Source of the DNA: Azophilus sp965221755
Lineage (GTDB): Bacteria > Pseudomonadota > Gammaproteobacteria > Pseudomonadales > Azotimanducaceae
DNA length: 64,000 nucleotides
Direction: 5' to 3'
Assembly (NCBI GenBank): GCA_965221755.1
Contig: OZ244921.1
Coordinates: 1,116,001-1,180,000 of the forward strand
Shown here piece after piece: positions 46,063-55,519 of this stretch. The notes beneath the pieces were generated by a model. That model saw only the letters and a program-made list of their open reading frames with translations. It ran no database searches and was not told where the DNA came from. Every line of letters begins with the position of its first letter. Positions within the stretch are counted from its first letter, which is position 1. Both the position numbers and the translations under genes were made by a program.

Positions 46063-47520
46063 ATGAGCACCATCTTCGACCTCAGCCAACCCGGCCGCAA
46101 CGCGGCTGCGCAATGTACACACTCGGATGGCGCGGCCTTGGCGGGGCTGCCCGAAGCCGCGCTGCGAACCGCTCCGCCGGCGTTGCCGGAGGTGTCCGAA
46201 CTGCAGGCCGTGCGCCACTACACCAACCTGTCGGCCAAGAACTTCGCCATTGACCGCCAGTTCTATCCCTTGGGCTCCTGCACCATGAAGTACAACCCCC
46301 GAGGCGCCCATCGGGCGGCCAGCCTGCCCGGCTTTCTAGGCCGGCATCCGCTGGCGCCGGAGCGGGCCAGCCAAGGCTTCATGGGCTGCCTGTTCGACTT
46401 GCAGGAGCTGCTCAAGGAAGTCACCGGCATGGCGGCGGTGTCGCTGACGCCCATGGCCGGCGCCCAAGGCGAGTTCGCCGGGGTGGCCATGATCCGCGCC
46501 TACCATCGCGCCCGAGGCGATCTTGGGCGCCGCGAAATCCTGACCCCGGATGCCGCCCACGGCACCAATCCGGCCACCGCGGTGATGTGCGGCTATAGCG
46601 TGCGGGAAGTGGCGGTGGACGGCAACGGCGACGTGGACCTCGACGCCCTGAAAGCCGCCGTCGGTCCGCAGACCGCCGGCCTGATGATGACCAACCCCTC
46701 GACCTGCGGCGTCTTCGAGCGGCAAGCGGTCCAGATCGCCCAAGTGGTGCATGACGCCGGCGGCCTGCTCTACTACGACGGCGCCAACTTGAACGCCATC
46801 CTCGGCAAGGTGCGCCCTGCCGACATGGGCTTCGACGTGTTGCACTTGAACCTGCACAAGACCTTCGCCACCCCCCACGGCGGCGGCGGTCCCGGCGCCG
46901 GGCCGGTGGGCGTTGGCGAGCGGCTGCTGCCGCACCTGCCGGTACCGTTCGTGGGGCGGGATGGAGACGGCTACCGCTGGCTCACCGAGGATGACGTGCC
47001 CGGCACCATCGGCCGGCTCTCCGCCTTCGCCGGCAATGCGGGCATCCTGCTGCGGGCTTTGGCCTACGCCCTGATGCTGGGCCGCGCCGGCATGGATCGG
47101 GTCAGTGACTTTGCCGTTCTCAACGCCGCCTACTTGGCGGCGCGGCTCAAGGCGGCAGGGTTTGAACTCGCCTATCCCAACCGCGCCGCCACCCATGAGT
47201 TCATCCTGACCTTGGCCAGCGAAGCCAAGGCCCACGGCGTCAGCGCCATGGACGTCGCCAAGCGCCTGCTCGACTTCGGCGTCCACGCCCCCACCACTTA
47301 CTTCCCGCTGCTGGTGCCGGAGTGCTTCCTGATCGAGCCCACCGAAACCGAATGCCGCGAGGAGCTCGACCGCTTCGTTGACGCCATGGCCGCCATCGCC
47401 GATGAGGCGGAGCGGGCTCCGGAGCACCTCAGAACCGCGCCCCACAGCCTGCCGGTGGGACGGCTGGACGACGTGAAGGCGGCACGGAGCCTGAAGCTGC
47501 GCTGGACGCCGCCGGGTTGA
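46063..47520 (+). CDS. gcvPB: Glycine dehydrogenase subunit 2 (GcvP C-terminal half)
   Basis: A 485-residue partner carrying the PLP lysine in HLNLHKTFATPHGGGGPG near residue 265. Other blocks: YPLGSCTMKYNPR, SLTPMAGAQGEFAG, DAAHGTNPATAVMCGY, TNPSTCGVFE. ATG 46063 is taken for homology to the family start. It is the last gene of the gcv run; lipoamide dehydrogenase is not encoded here. A collapsed TonB receptor follows directly. Confidence 0.95.
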   Translation: MSTIFDLSQPGRNAAAQCTHSDGAALAGLPEAALRTAPPALPEVSELQAVRHYTNLSAKNFAIDRQFYPLGSCTMKYNPRGAHRAASLPGFLGRHPLAPERASQGFMGCLFDLQELLKEVTGMAAVSLTPMAGAQGEFAGVAMIRAYHRARGDLGRREILTPDAAHGTNPATAVMCGYSVREVAVDGNGDVDLDALKAAVGPQTAGLMMTNPSTCGVFERQAVQIAQVVHDAGGLLYYDGANLNAILGKVRPADMGFDVLHLNLHKTFATPHGGGGPGAGPVGVGERLLPHLPVPFVGRDGDGYRWLTEDDVPGTIGRLSAFAGNAGILLRALAYALMLGRAGMDRVSDFAVLNAAYLAARLKAAGFELAYPNRAATHEFILTLASEAKAHGVSAMDVAKRLLDFGVHAPTTYFPLLVPECFLIEPTETECREELDRFVDAMAAIADEAERAPEHLRTAPHSLPVGRLDDVKAARSLKLRWTPPG

Positions 47521-47529
47521 AGCAAGTCA

Positions 47530-48183
47530 AGGCGCGGCTCACGCTCCCCTTGGGGCATTGGCGTCCATGTGGACGGCGTTTACTTGGGCCGTCAAGTTGG
47601 CCAGCACTGGAATCTGTCCAACATTGAGCGCGTCGAAGTGCTGCGCGGCCCCCAAGGCACCCTCTATGGCCGCAATGCGATCGGCGGCGCCATCAACACC
47701 GTCAACCTGATCGTCGAGCAGGAGACCGCAGGAGTCGAATGGGAGAGCGTGACGCACCTCACCAGCGCCCTCCGGCTGAGCGTCGCGCTCGGCTACCTGA
47801 ACGTGAAGGTCGCCCGCCAGCAAGGGGTGCGGCCGGTTGCGCCACTGACCCCGAAACTCACCCTCTCGGTCAGCCCGGAGTATCGGCGGAAGCTGGCGAA
47901 CGGCAGCGAGTTCTCGGCTCGGCTCGACTACGCCTACCGGGACCGCATGTGGGGCGATCCGAGTTCCGACCCCGCCCGGCTGACGCGCATTGGCAGCCGC
48001 GCCCTGCTGAACTTTCACTTGGGCTACACCGCCCCCGGCGGCGCTTGGAGCGCAGCGCTTTACGGCCGCAACGCAGGCGATGAACGCTACGACCACGCCC
48101 GCGTCAACACCGGCGACTACCTGCTGAGAATGCTCAGCAACGACGTCAGCGAGTTTGGGCTGAGGCTGCGGAAGCAGCTCTGA
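47530..48183 (+). pseudogene. TonB-dependent receptor, internally deleted
   Basis: The frame starts in the plug domain (GIGVHVDGVYLGRQ, then IERVEVLRGPQGTLYGRNAIGGAINTVN in adjacent blocks) and jumps near 47750 to the last beta strands of the barrel (VALGYLNVKV, LTLSVSPEY, FHLGYTAPGGAWSAALYGRNAGDERY, ending LRLRKQL). Signal peptide, TonB box, half the plug and about 450 barrel residues are missing. The final residue is not the usual aromatic. It cannot form a channel. Residual codons stay open, so the deletion was in frame. Confidence 0.7.
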
Positions 48184-48331
48184 GCACCCTGCAAACGGAA
48201 CATCCCGCTCGAATTGCCGTTGACGAGCCCTCGACCGAGTCAAGCGGTGCGGTGAGTTGAACTGGATCGCCGCCCAGACGGAAGCAAGAAGGCTTTGATC
48301 CGCCGAATTTGATGGCATGATTTGATTAATG

Positions 48332-48354
48332 GGCGACCCGTGGAAGGGTGCCCA
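48332..48354. promoter_or_regulatory. Candidate operator of the FitAB-type pair
   Basis: An imperfect inverted repeat, GGGCGACCC then GTGGAA then GGGTGCCC, lies 20 bases before the antitoxin start and just ahead of its AGGAGG site. FitA-type antitoxins repress their own operon by binding such palindromes. This is inferred from position and symmetry only. Confidence 0.35.
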
Positions 48355-48374
48355 ACCCAACAGGAGGCGCCAGC

Positions 48375-48632
48375 ATGGGCACTAGCATCACCGTCCGGCA
48401 CATCGATCCAGGGGACAAGTCCTGGCTCAGGCGCGAGGCCCGGCAAGTTGGCGTGTCCATGGAAGAGCTGGTCCGCCGCCTGATTCATGAGAAGCGCGCG
48501 AAGACGGAGCGCCGTCCGAAACCGTCCGAAGCCTTCGCGAGGCATTTCGGGGAGCGGCACGGCGTTGAGCTGCCGTCTCCGGCCCGTTGCGGCTACAAGC
48601 CGCTGTCTTTTTCCGCCGAAGGTGAGGAATGA
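48375..48632 (+). CDS. FitA-like ribbon-helix-helix antitoxin
   Basis: An 85-residue protein. The N-terminus MGTSITVRHIDPGDKSWLRR with KSWLRREARQVGVSMEELVR is an Arc/MetJ-type ribbon-helix-helix of the FitA group. The C-terminal half binds and inhibits the toxin. A strong AGGAGG ribosome site precedes ATG 48375. It overlaps the toxin gene in ATGA. Confidence 0.85.
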   Translation: MGTSITVRHIDPGDKSWLRREARQVGVSMEELVRRLIHEKRAKTERRPKPSEAFARHFGERHGVELPSPARCGYKPLSFSAEGEE

Positions 48633-49087
48633 CTGCTCCCCTCACATGGTTGATGGACACGAACGTCGTTTCCGAGATGATGCGTCCGCAGCCCGAGCCG
48701 CGGGTCGCCTCCTATCTTGATGCGATTGAGGCCGAAGGGCTTGGCATCGCGCCAATCACCGTTTGGGAAGTGCTTGACGGCATCGGTCGCCTGGATCCCG
48801 GCAGGCGTCGCAGTGGCCTCGCGCAACGGTTTCGCGACCTGCTTGACGAATTGTTCGAGGACCGGATCCTTGACTGGACCCTCGCCGATGCACAGTCATG
48901 CACACGGATCATGGAAGACAAACGAAGGCGCGGCGAGGCGCTCGACGATCACTTACCCGACGCAATGATCGCGGCTGCAGCGGCTACGCGCGGACTCGGC
49001 ATCCTGACGCGGAACATGGAAGAGTTCCGCAACAATGGAATCGAGGTGGTCAACCCTTGGGTCGAAGCCCCTGCCCACAATGCCTAG
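48629..49087 (+). CDS. FitB/VapC-like PIN-domain toxin ribonuclease
   Basis: A 152-residue PIN nuclease with the acidic residues in place: D in LMDTNVVSEMMRP (residue 10), E in TVWEVLDGI near 47, D in DDHLPDAMIAA near 110 and the late TRN site. The VVSEMMRP and LTRNMEEF blocks are FitB-like. It is intact, so this is the one complete toxin-antitoxin pair in the window. Confidence 0.88.
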   Translation: MTAPLTWLMDTNVVSEMMRPQPEPRVASYLDAIEAEGLGIAPITVWEVLDGIGRLDPGRRRSGLAQRFRDLLDELFEDRILDWTLADAQSCTRIMEDKRRRGEALDDHLPDAMIAAAAATRGLGILTRNMEEFRNNGIEVVNPWVEAPAHNA

Positions 49088-49205
49088 GCGGCTTTTGACC
49101 CGACGGAACGGATCCAACCGCGTCCGCTTGCGATACGCAAGTGACAAGGCTCCATACCGGAGCGTTAAACCCCCGCCACATGCCCTTTGAGTTCGGACCC
49201 CAACG

Positions 49206-52200
49206 ATGAGTCCACTGGAACGGCTTCTTGACTCCTACCGCACTGCTTCCATCAGCGAACGCGACAAGGGCACGGCGTTCGAGAAACTGGTCGCCGCGTG
49301 GCTGGTTGCCGACCCGGTGCAGTCAAGGCGCTTCGCGAAAGTCGAACTCTGGCCTGACTGGGCACGGCGCCGGGAACTTGACCGGACGGACACCGGAATC
49401 GATCTGGTCGGAACCCTGCACGACGGCGGGCTTGCCGCCATTCAGTGCAAGTTCTTCAACGCCGACCGGCGCATCCGCAAGGAGGACATAGACACCTTCA
49501 TCTCCGCTTCCGCGAAGCGGGCATTCACTGAACGCCTGATCGTCGAGACCACCGACAGGCCGTGGAGTCCAAACGCCGAGACCATGCTGCACGGCCAAGC
49601 GATCCCGACGGCGGTCATCGGCCTGCGCACCCTGCGGGACAGCCAAGTGGACTGGTCCGCATTCGCGGCCACCGGTGAGATCGCGCGCCCCGAACCGAAA
49701 ACCCTGCGGCCCGATCAGGTCGAGGCGCTGGAGGCGGTGCGAGCAGGGCTCGCTGATGCGGACCGGGGCAAGCTCATCATGGCCTGCGGCACCGGGAAGA
49801 CCCTGACCGGCCTGCGCATTGCGGAGGAGCTCGCGGGTTCCGGCGGCCATGTCCTGTTCCTGGTGCCGTCCCTCGCCCTGATGGCGCAAACCGTGCGCGA
49901 GTGGTGCGCGGATGCAGTGCTGCCGCTAACCGCCTTCGCCGTGTGTTCCGACATCCAAGTCGGCAGACGGCGGCGCAGCCGCCACGACGTTGCGGAGCTG
50001 GAAGTCACCGACCTTGCCTTTCCTGCGACGACGGACGCGGCATCGCTGGCGGGGACGGTCGCCGCATCGGCCGCCAACTCAATGCGCGTCGTCTTTGCAA
50101 CCTACCAATCAATCTCGGCAATTGCCGCTGCGCAGGCGGATCATGGCCTTCCTCAGTTCGACCTGATCGTCTGCGACGAAGCCCACCGCACCACGGGCGT
50201 GACCTTTGCGGGCGAGGACCAGTCCAATTTCGTGAAGGTACACGACAACGAGTCGATCCGCGGCCGCAAACGGCTCTACATGACCGCAACTCCGCGCATC
50301 TACGGCGAAAACGCGAAATCGAAGGCGCGCGACACGCGAGCGGTCCTTGCCTCAATGGACAATCCCGACCTCTACGGCGATGTCCTGTTCCATCACGGCT
50401 TTGCGCGGGCGGTCGAAAGCGGCATCCTGACCGACTACCGCGTTATCGTTCTGGTCATGGACGAGGGGCAGGTCAGCGCCGCAGTGCAAAAGCGCCTTGC
50501 CGACCAAAGTTCCGAGCTGGCGCTCGACGACGCCACCAAGATCGTCGGCTGCTGGAAGGCGCTATCCAAGACGGGCCTCTCGGGAACGGTGGCCACCGAT
50601 CCCGAACCGATGCGCCGCGCCTTGGCCTTCTGTCGGAGCATCGACAGTTCGAAGCTCGTGCGCAACGAGTTCGAGCAGGTGGTCAGCGAGTTTCAGGCGG
50701 AGATTGGCGAGGGGGCGCGAGGCGGCGTCCTTTGTGAAGTCCGGCATGTGGACGGTACCTACAATGCCCGCGACCGGGGCCAGCGGCTGGACTGGCTCAA
50801 GGAGGATGCGGGTGCCAACGTCTGCCGGATTCTCAGCAACGCCCGCTGCTTGACCGAGGGGGTGGACGTGCCGGCCCTTGATGCCATCCTGTTCCTGCAT
50901 CCGCGCAACAGCCAGATCGACGTCGTGCAGGCGGTGGGCCGAGTGATGCGGCGAGCACCCGGCAAGCGAATGGGCTACGTCATTCTGCCGGTCGGCGTGC
51001 CGCCGGGCGTCCCCGCGGATGTGGCGCTCGGCGACAACGAGAAGTACCGCGTGGTCTGGCAGATACTCAACGCGCTGCGAGCGCACGACGAACGGCTCGA
51101 CGCGACCATCAACCAAGGCGGCCTTGGCCAGGATGTCAGCAACCGCATCGCGGTTGTGGAGGGCAGGAGCTCGGTCGCCAGCGCGGAACTCCGGGCCGTC
51201 ACAGCACAGGTCGGAGATATACGGCCTCGTTACCGAGCGGGATCCGGCATCGGCCGGGGAACCTCCGGCGGCTCCGAAGGCAAGACCGAACAACAGGAGC
51301 CGTTGCCGCTGGTCATTGACGAGTTCTCCCGCGCCGTGATGGCCAAGATCGTCGAGAAGTGCGGTACGCGGGACTATTGGGAGGACTGGGCAAAGGACGT
51401 CGCCCAGATCGCGGAGCGCCACGTCACCCGGATCACCAGCCTTGTGCGGGAACCCGGCACCGACGCCTCTTCGTTCTTCCAAGATTTCCTTCTGGAGCTT
51501 CGCGACGACCTCAACGAGTCGATCACGGAGCATGACGCCATCGAGATGTTGGCGCAGCACCTGATCACCCGCCCGGTGTTCGATGCGCTGTTCGAGGGCC
51601 ATGCCTTCGTGGACAGGAATCCGGTCTCCGTCGCCATGACCGAGGTGCTGTCGGTCATTGACGAGGCGCAGGTCGAGCGCGAGGCCAAGGCGCTCGAAGG
51701 CTTCTATGCCTCGGTCCGCCGACGGGCGGCAGGGATCACCGACCCGCTGGCGCGGCAGAACCTCATTGTCGAGCTGTACGACAAGTTCTTCCGGGGCGCG
51801 TTTCCCCGCACGACGCAGAGACTGGGCATCGTCTATACGCCGGTCGAAATCGTGGATTTCATCATCCATTCGGTGGACGAGGCGTTGCAGGACGAGTTCG
51901 CCCAGACGCTCGGCTCCCAAGGCGTCCATATCCTCGATCCCTTCGCCGGCACCGGCACCTTCATCACCCGGCTGCTGCAATCGGGCCTCATCGCTCCCGA
52001 AGACTTGGAGCGCAAGTATCGTGAGGAGATTCACGCCAACGAGATTGTGCTGCTCGCCTACTACATCGCTGCGATCAATATCGAGTCTGTGTTCCATTCC
52101 GTCGCCGGTCGCGACGACTACTTGCCCTATACCGGGATTTGCCTGACCGACACTTTTGCGCTGCATGAGGGGGACGATGAGTTGTCTTTCTACATGAAGG

Positions 52201-54098
52201 ACAACACGGACCGGCGGGAGCGTCAGAAGAAGACCACTATCCGTGTCATCCTCGGCAATCCGCCTTATTCCTCAGGCCAGAGGAGCGAAAACGATAATGC
52301 CAAGAACGTGGCGTACGCACGACTGGATCAGAGCATCCGAACCACCTACGCAAAGAAGTCGAGCACGTCCAACCTGCGCAATCTCTACGACAGCTATATT
52401 CGGGCGATCCGCTGGGGCAGCGACAGGCTTGGGAAGGTCGGGGTAATGGCCTATGTTTCCGGCAGCGCCTGGGTTGAACGGGCGTTCGCCGATGGCTTGC
52501 GCAGGTGCTTGGCGGAGGATTTCGCCCGCATTCATGTCTTCCACCTTCGCGGCGACATCCGCAAGAATATGCTGTCCCGCGGTCGTGCGGGCGAAGGGGA
52601 GAATGTTTTCGGACAGGGCAGCATGACGGGGGTGGCCATCACGGTCTTCGTCAAGAACCCGGACGCGCCTGAGCAGGGACGCATCTTGTTCCATGATATC
52701 GGTGATGACCTAGACGGGGCGCAAAAGCTGGATATCGTTAGGCGCTTCGGCAGCATTGGCGGTATTGAGGCGGATGCCAATTGGGCACCGATAAGTCCCG
52801 ACAAGCACGGTGATTGGCTCGATCAGCGCGACGCCCGATTTGAAGAACACCTCAAGATTGGGGACAAAAAGGACAAGACCGGCAGTGTGTTGTTTGGGAA
52901 TTACTCTCTCGGCGTCATCACCAAAAGGGACGCTTGGTGCATCAACCCCTCCTTGTCCGATTTGACGGAGAATATCCGCTCGACGCTCGACTTTTACAAC
53001 AACGAACGAGGACGCTGGCAAGCGACGAAGGGCGTTGTGGAGTCATCATCGGAAACGTCTCCGCGCATAGATGGCTTCATTGCCGCCGAACCGAAGAAAA
53101 TCAGTTGGAGCCGTGCACTCAAGCAGAGTTTGCGCAAGGGCAGGCGAGTCTCGCTTGAGGACGGGCAATTCGTGCGGTGCATGCACCGTCCCTTCACCAG
53201 ACGCTGGCAATACTACGGTCGGTATCTGAACGAGGATATGTCCCAGATGCCCCGTATCTTTCCTAACGGTGAACTGCCCAATCGCGTGATCGCGGTGACG
53301 GGCAAAGGCGGGCGTTCGGGTTTCTCAACGCTAATGTTGGACACAGTGGCAGATCTTGAAACTATCGAAAAGTGTCAGTGCTTCCCGCTGTGGCTCTATG
53401 AGTTGGATGAGGGTATCGAAACCGACTTGCTCGGGGAGCGGGATCCCTCGTTTCGGCGGCTCGACGCCATCACCGACGATGGTCTTCAGCATTTTCACGT
53501 GGCATACCCGTCGGAAGCCATCAGCCGCGAGGACATATTCCACTACGTCTATGGGCTATTGCACTCGGAGGACTACCGCACCCGCTACCGCGCCAACCTC
53601 GCCAAGGAGCTGCCGCGCATCCCCTGCGTGAAACCGGTTGCGGACTACCGCGCCTTCCGGGATGCTGGGAAGCGCCTCGGCGAACTGCATGTCGGCTACG
53701 AACACGTCGATTCCTATCCAGCGACCATCGATACCGGCGGCAAGCTGCTGCCCGATGATGCCGAGGCGACCTACCGGGTCACGAAAATGCGCCATCCGGG
53801 TTCAGGCAGGAACAAGGACCGCTCCACGGTGATCTACAATCCCCACATCACCATTCGTGATATCCCCGAGGCCGCATGGGAGTACATCGTCAACGGCAAG
53901 CCCGCGCTTTCCTGGGTGATGGAGCGCCAATGCGTCAAGACCGACAAGGCCAGCGGCATAGTCAGCGACGCCAATCGCTACGCAATCGAGACGGTTGGCG
54001 ACCCGCGCTATCCGCTTGACCTGTTCCTGCGAGTCATCACTATCAGCTTGGAGACCAATGGTATTGTGCGATCACTTCCAGACCTCAAGATAAGTTGA
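49206..54098 (+). CDS. Type ISP restriction-modification enzyme (single polypeptide)
   Basis: A 1630-residue protein combining nuclease, translocase, methyltransferase and target recognition, like LlaGI/LlaBIII. Residues about 20-140 are an Mrr-type PD-(D/E)XK nuclease (D66 in TGIDLV, QCK 80-82). The superfamily 2 helicase has Walker A ACGTGKT near 195, DEAH in VCDEAHR near 325 and motif VI QAVGRVMRR near 580. A linker follows, then an N6-adenine methyltransferase with motif I ILDPFAGTGTF near 912 and motif IV GNPPYSS near 1018. The C-terminal 450 residues should read the target. No catalytic residue looks lost. The base composition is lower in GC toward the 3' end, which suggests transfer. 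Confidence 0.88.
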   Translation: MSPLERLLDSYRTASISERDKGTAFEKLVAAWLVADPVQSRRFAKVELWPDWARRRELDRTDTGIDLVGTLHDGGLAAIQCKFFNADRRIRKEDIDTFISASAKRAFTERLIVETTDRPWSPNAETMLHGQAIPTAVIGLRTLRDSQVDWSAFAATGEIARPEPKTLRPDQVEALEAVRAGLADADRGKLIMACGTGKTLTGLRIAEELAGSGGHVLFLVPSLALMAQTVREWCADAVLPLTAFAVCSDIQVGRRRRSRHDVAELEVTDLAFPATTDAASLAGTVAASAANSMRVVFATYQSISAIAAAQADHGLPQFDLIVCDEAHRTTGVTFAGEDQSNFVKVHDNESIRGRKRLYMTATPRIYGENAKSKARDTRAVLASMDNPDLYGDVLFHHGFARAVESGILTDYRVIVLVMDEGQVSAAVQKRLADQSSELALDDATKIVGCWKALSKTGLSGTVATDPEPMRRALAFCRSIDSSKLVRNEFEQVVSEFQAEIGEGARGGVLCEVRHVDGTYNARDRGQRLDWLKEDAGANVCRILSNARCLTEGVDVPALDAILFLHPRNSQIDVVQAVGRVMRRAPGKRMGYVILPVGVPPGVPADVALGDNEKYRVVWQILNALRAHDERLDATINQGGLGQDVSNRIAVVEGRSSVASAELRAVTAQVGDIRPRYRAGSGIGRGTSGGSEGKTEQQEPLPLVIDEFSRAVMAKIVEKCGTRDYWEDWAKDVAQIAERHVTRITSLVREPGTDASSFFQDFLLELRDDLNESITEHDAIEMLAQHLITRPVFDALFEGHAFVDRNPVSVAMTEVLSVIDEAQVEREAKALEGFYASVRRRAAGITDPLARQNLIVELYDKFFRGAFPRTTQRLGIVYTPVEIVDFIIHSVDEALQDEFAQTLGSQGVHILDPFAGTGTFITRLLQSGLIAPEDLERKYREEIHANEIVLLAYYIAAINIESVFHSVAGRDDYLPYTGICLTDTFALHEGDDELSFYMKDNTDRRERQKKTTIRVILGNPPYSSGQRSENDNAKNVAYARLDQSIRTTYAKKSSTSNLRNLYDSYIRAIRWGSDRLGKVGVMAYVSGSAWVERAFADGLRRCLAEDFARIHVFHLRGDIRKNMLSRGRAGEGENVFGQGSMTGVAITVFVKNPDAPEQGRILFHDIGDDLDGAQKLDIVRRFGSIGGIEADANWAPISPDKHGDWLDQRDARFEEHLKIGDKKDKTGSVLFGNYSLGVITKRDAWCINPSLSDLTENIRSTLDFYNNERGRWQATKGVVESSSETSPRIDGFIAAEPKKISWSRALKQSLRKGRRVSLEDGQFVRCMHRPFTRRWQYYGRYLNEDMSQMPRIFPNGELPNRVIAVTGKGGRSGFSTLMLDTVADLETIEKCQCFPLWLYELDEGIETDLLGERDPSFRRLDAITDDGLQHFHVAYPSEAISREDIFHYVYGLLHSEDYRTRYRANLAKELPRIPCVKPVADYRAFRDAGKRLGELHVGYEHVDSYPATIDTGGKLLPDDAEATYRVTKMRHPGSGRNKDRSTVIYNPHITIRDIPEAAWEYIVNGKPALSWVMERQCVKTDKASGIVSDANRYAIETVGDPRYPLDLFLRVITISLETNGIVRSLPDLKIS

Positions 54099-54244
54099 CG
54101 CTCTATGAGCGCCCGCTCGGCTTGTATTCAGAATTCACTACAGTCCAGAGAAATTCAATCAGATCGCCTACGAGAGGCTGATGCGCTGATCGGCTGTCTA
54201 ATAGCCAGATTAAACTACTATCAACTTGCCAGCCGAAGACCATT

Positions 54245-54724
54245 ATGTCTGACTTACAGCTATCCCCGTCAGTGCCGTCTGCGCCGCAAAGCAAGACATG
54301 GTACGCCGAGTACGGACCCCACGAAATCCGAATCAGCAGGTCGGGAGGTAGGAGCCGATCACGAGAACATCTCCAAGTAACCTTGCGGGACGTGCAGACT
54401 CAGCTCGTCGTAGGGTTCATCATGCAAACCACAAGGGATGGTAGCGTCTGTCTCATGTCTATGTGCAACACCATAGCGGGCAGCGAGGAGCACTACGAGG
54501 ATATATCCACAGCAACCATCTATAAAACTGCCAAGGCGCGGTGGAAGGAATGGAACACCTCGCTATCGAGATGGCAGAGAGTCAGGCGGTTTGTTTGGAG
54601 AAACAAAAAGTGGTTGGCCGGTGCTTTAGGTTTGGGTGGCTCAGTGCTAATGCAACTGGGCGTCCTCGACCTACATCAACTGACCGCCTACATAGCCAGC
54701 ATTTGGCTAGCCTCATCGGATTGA
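54245..54724 (+). CDS. Hypothetical membrane-anchored protein behind the type ISP gene
   Basis: A 159-residue protein that I do not recognise. The first 80 residues look like a small beta-rich soluble domain (WYAEYGPHEIRIS, REHLQVTLRDVQTQLVVGFIMQT, SVCLMSMC). A basic linker (WQRVRRFVWRNKKWLAG) precedes one or two C-terminal hydrophobic helices (LGLGGSVLMQLG, LTAYIASIWLA). It lies 146 bp behind the restriction-modification gene in DNA that is less GC-rich than its surroundings. Its 3' end coincides with the break point of the RES toxin gene. It may be part of the same transferred defence module. Confidence 0.5.
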   Translation: MSDLQLSPSVPSAPQSKTWYAEYGPHEIRISRSGGRSRSREHLQVTLRDVQTQLVVGFIMQTTRDGSVCLMSMCNTIAGSEEHYEDISTATIYKTAKARWKEWNTSLSRWQRVRRFVWRNKKWLAGALGLGGSVLMQLGVLDLHQLTAYIASIWLASSD

Positions 54725-54728
54725 CCAT

Positions 54729-54899
54729 GGCAGCATACAGCACGGCATGGCGCATCTGCGGATCGCTGAAACGGCTCGGTGCAGGTGTCGCCGCCAACGG
54801 CGTATCACGATGACTTCTATGGAGTATGCGGAACACGCCCTCAAGCAGCACATCACGCAGCCCGGCTCTGAGCCGATCCGGGTCGTAGCCGCGAATCAC
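54729..54899 (-). pseudogene. RES-domain toxin remnant, N-terminal fragment
   Basis: From GTG 54899, which overlaps the antitoxin stop (GTGA), about 56 codons read VFRILHRSHRDTPLAATPAP then SRFSDP and HAVLYAA. This is the start of a RES toxin, the family that degrades NAD+; the second half with the rest of the active site is missing. The break lies next to the stop of the hypothetical membrane protein. Confidence 0.6.
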
Positions 54900-55399
54900 C
54901 CGAAGTCGCCTTGCAGATCCCCCTTGGCGGCATTGGCCACGGTTTGGATCTGGCCTTCCGCCAGCAGCGCGAGTGGCAGCGCTCCCTCAAGGGACGGCAG
55001 CGGTGTTGTCAGCCATACCCACGCAGCGTAGCCGTCTTCGAACAGCTCGGCCACATGTGCCAAGCCCTGAAGCGGACGGTTTCTCGCGTCGAGTTGGTCA
55101 GCAGGGAAGACGTAGCCCCGTCTCGCGTTCTGCCAGCCGATGATCTTGCCCTTTTTTCGCCATTCATGGACCGATTGGCGCGTCTTCAGCCCGGCCCGCA
55201 TAGCCAGTTCGTCTGAACTTAGCAACGACGCCGGCGCCACTCCATCCGGCGCCCTGTTACGCCACCGTGCGGACAACCGCCGACTCGCCTCCGACGAGTC
55301 CACAACCGTTGGGGCAACTCCCGCGATCGTCTCGACCCCATGCGGTTCGCGGTCGCCGACCCTTAGTATGTCGGCCGCCGCCGCCAGTGCTGAGCGCAC
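54896..55399 (-). CDS. DUF2384 (Xre/MbcA/ParS)-type antitoxin
   Basis: A protein of about 167 residues. Centre: a DNA-binding helix pair (LLSSDELAMRAGLKTRQSVHEW, then KKGKIIGWQNARRGYVFPADQLD). C-terminus: LAHVAELFEDGYAAWVWL, then TTPLPSLEGALPLALLAEGQ and GDLQGDFG, the toxin-binding domain of antitoxins paired with RES toxins. The N-terminal start is uncertain; GTG 55399 is used because further upstream lies an insertion-sequence remnant. It is intact although its toxin is broken. Confidence 0.65.
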   Translation of the reverse strand: MRSALAAAADILRVGDREPHGVETIAGVAPTVVDSSEASRRLSARWRNRAPDGVAPASLLSSDELAMRAGLKTRQSVHEWRKKGKIIGWQNARRGYVFPADQLDARNRPLQGLAHVAELFEDGYAAWVWLTTPLPSLEGALPLALLAEGQIQTVANAAKGDLQGDFG

Positions 55400-55419
55400 C
55401 GCGTGCGGATGTGCGACTA

Positions 55420-55515
55420 GCGCCGCTGGATTGCCGAACCCTGAGCGAGTACCTTGTCGGGATTGAGGATGCCGCCTGAGCTGGTAAGCCCAAGTTCCCA
55501 GATGTCCTGAGCCGC
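55420..55515 (+). mobile_element. Truncated second copy of the IS, transposase 3' end
   Basis: About 95 bp match the end of the insertion sequence at 27.6 kb. It encodes LDCRTLSEYLVGIEDAA and a stop, against LDCRTPNEYLVGIEDAA in the main copy, followed by a diverged IS end (AAGTTCCCAGATGTCCTGAG against AAGTTCCGAAATGTCCTGAG). The rest of the transposase is gone. Its end lies 5 bp before the nucleotidyltransferase start codon. Confidence 0.7.
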
Positions 55516-55519
55516 ACAT

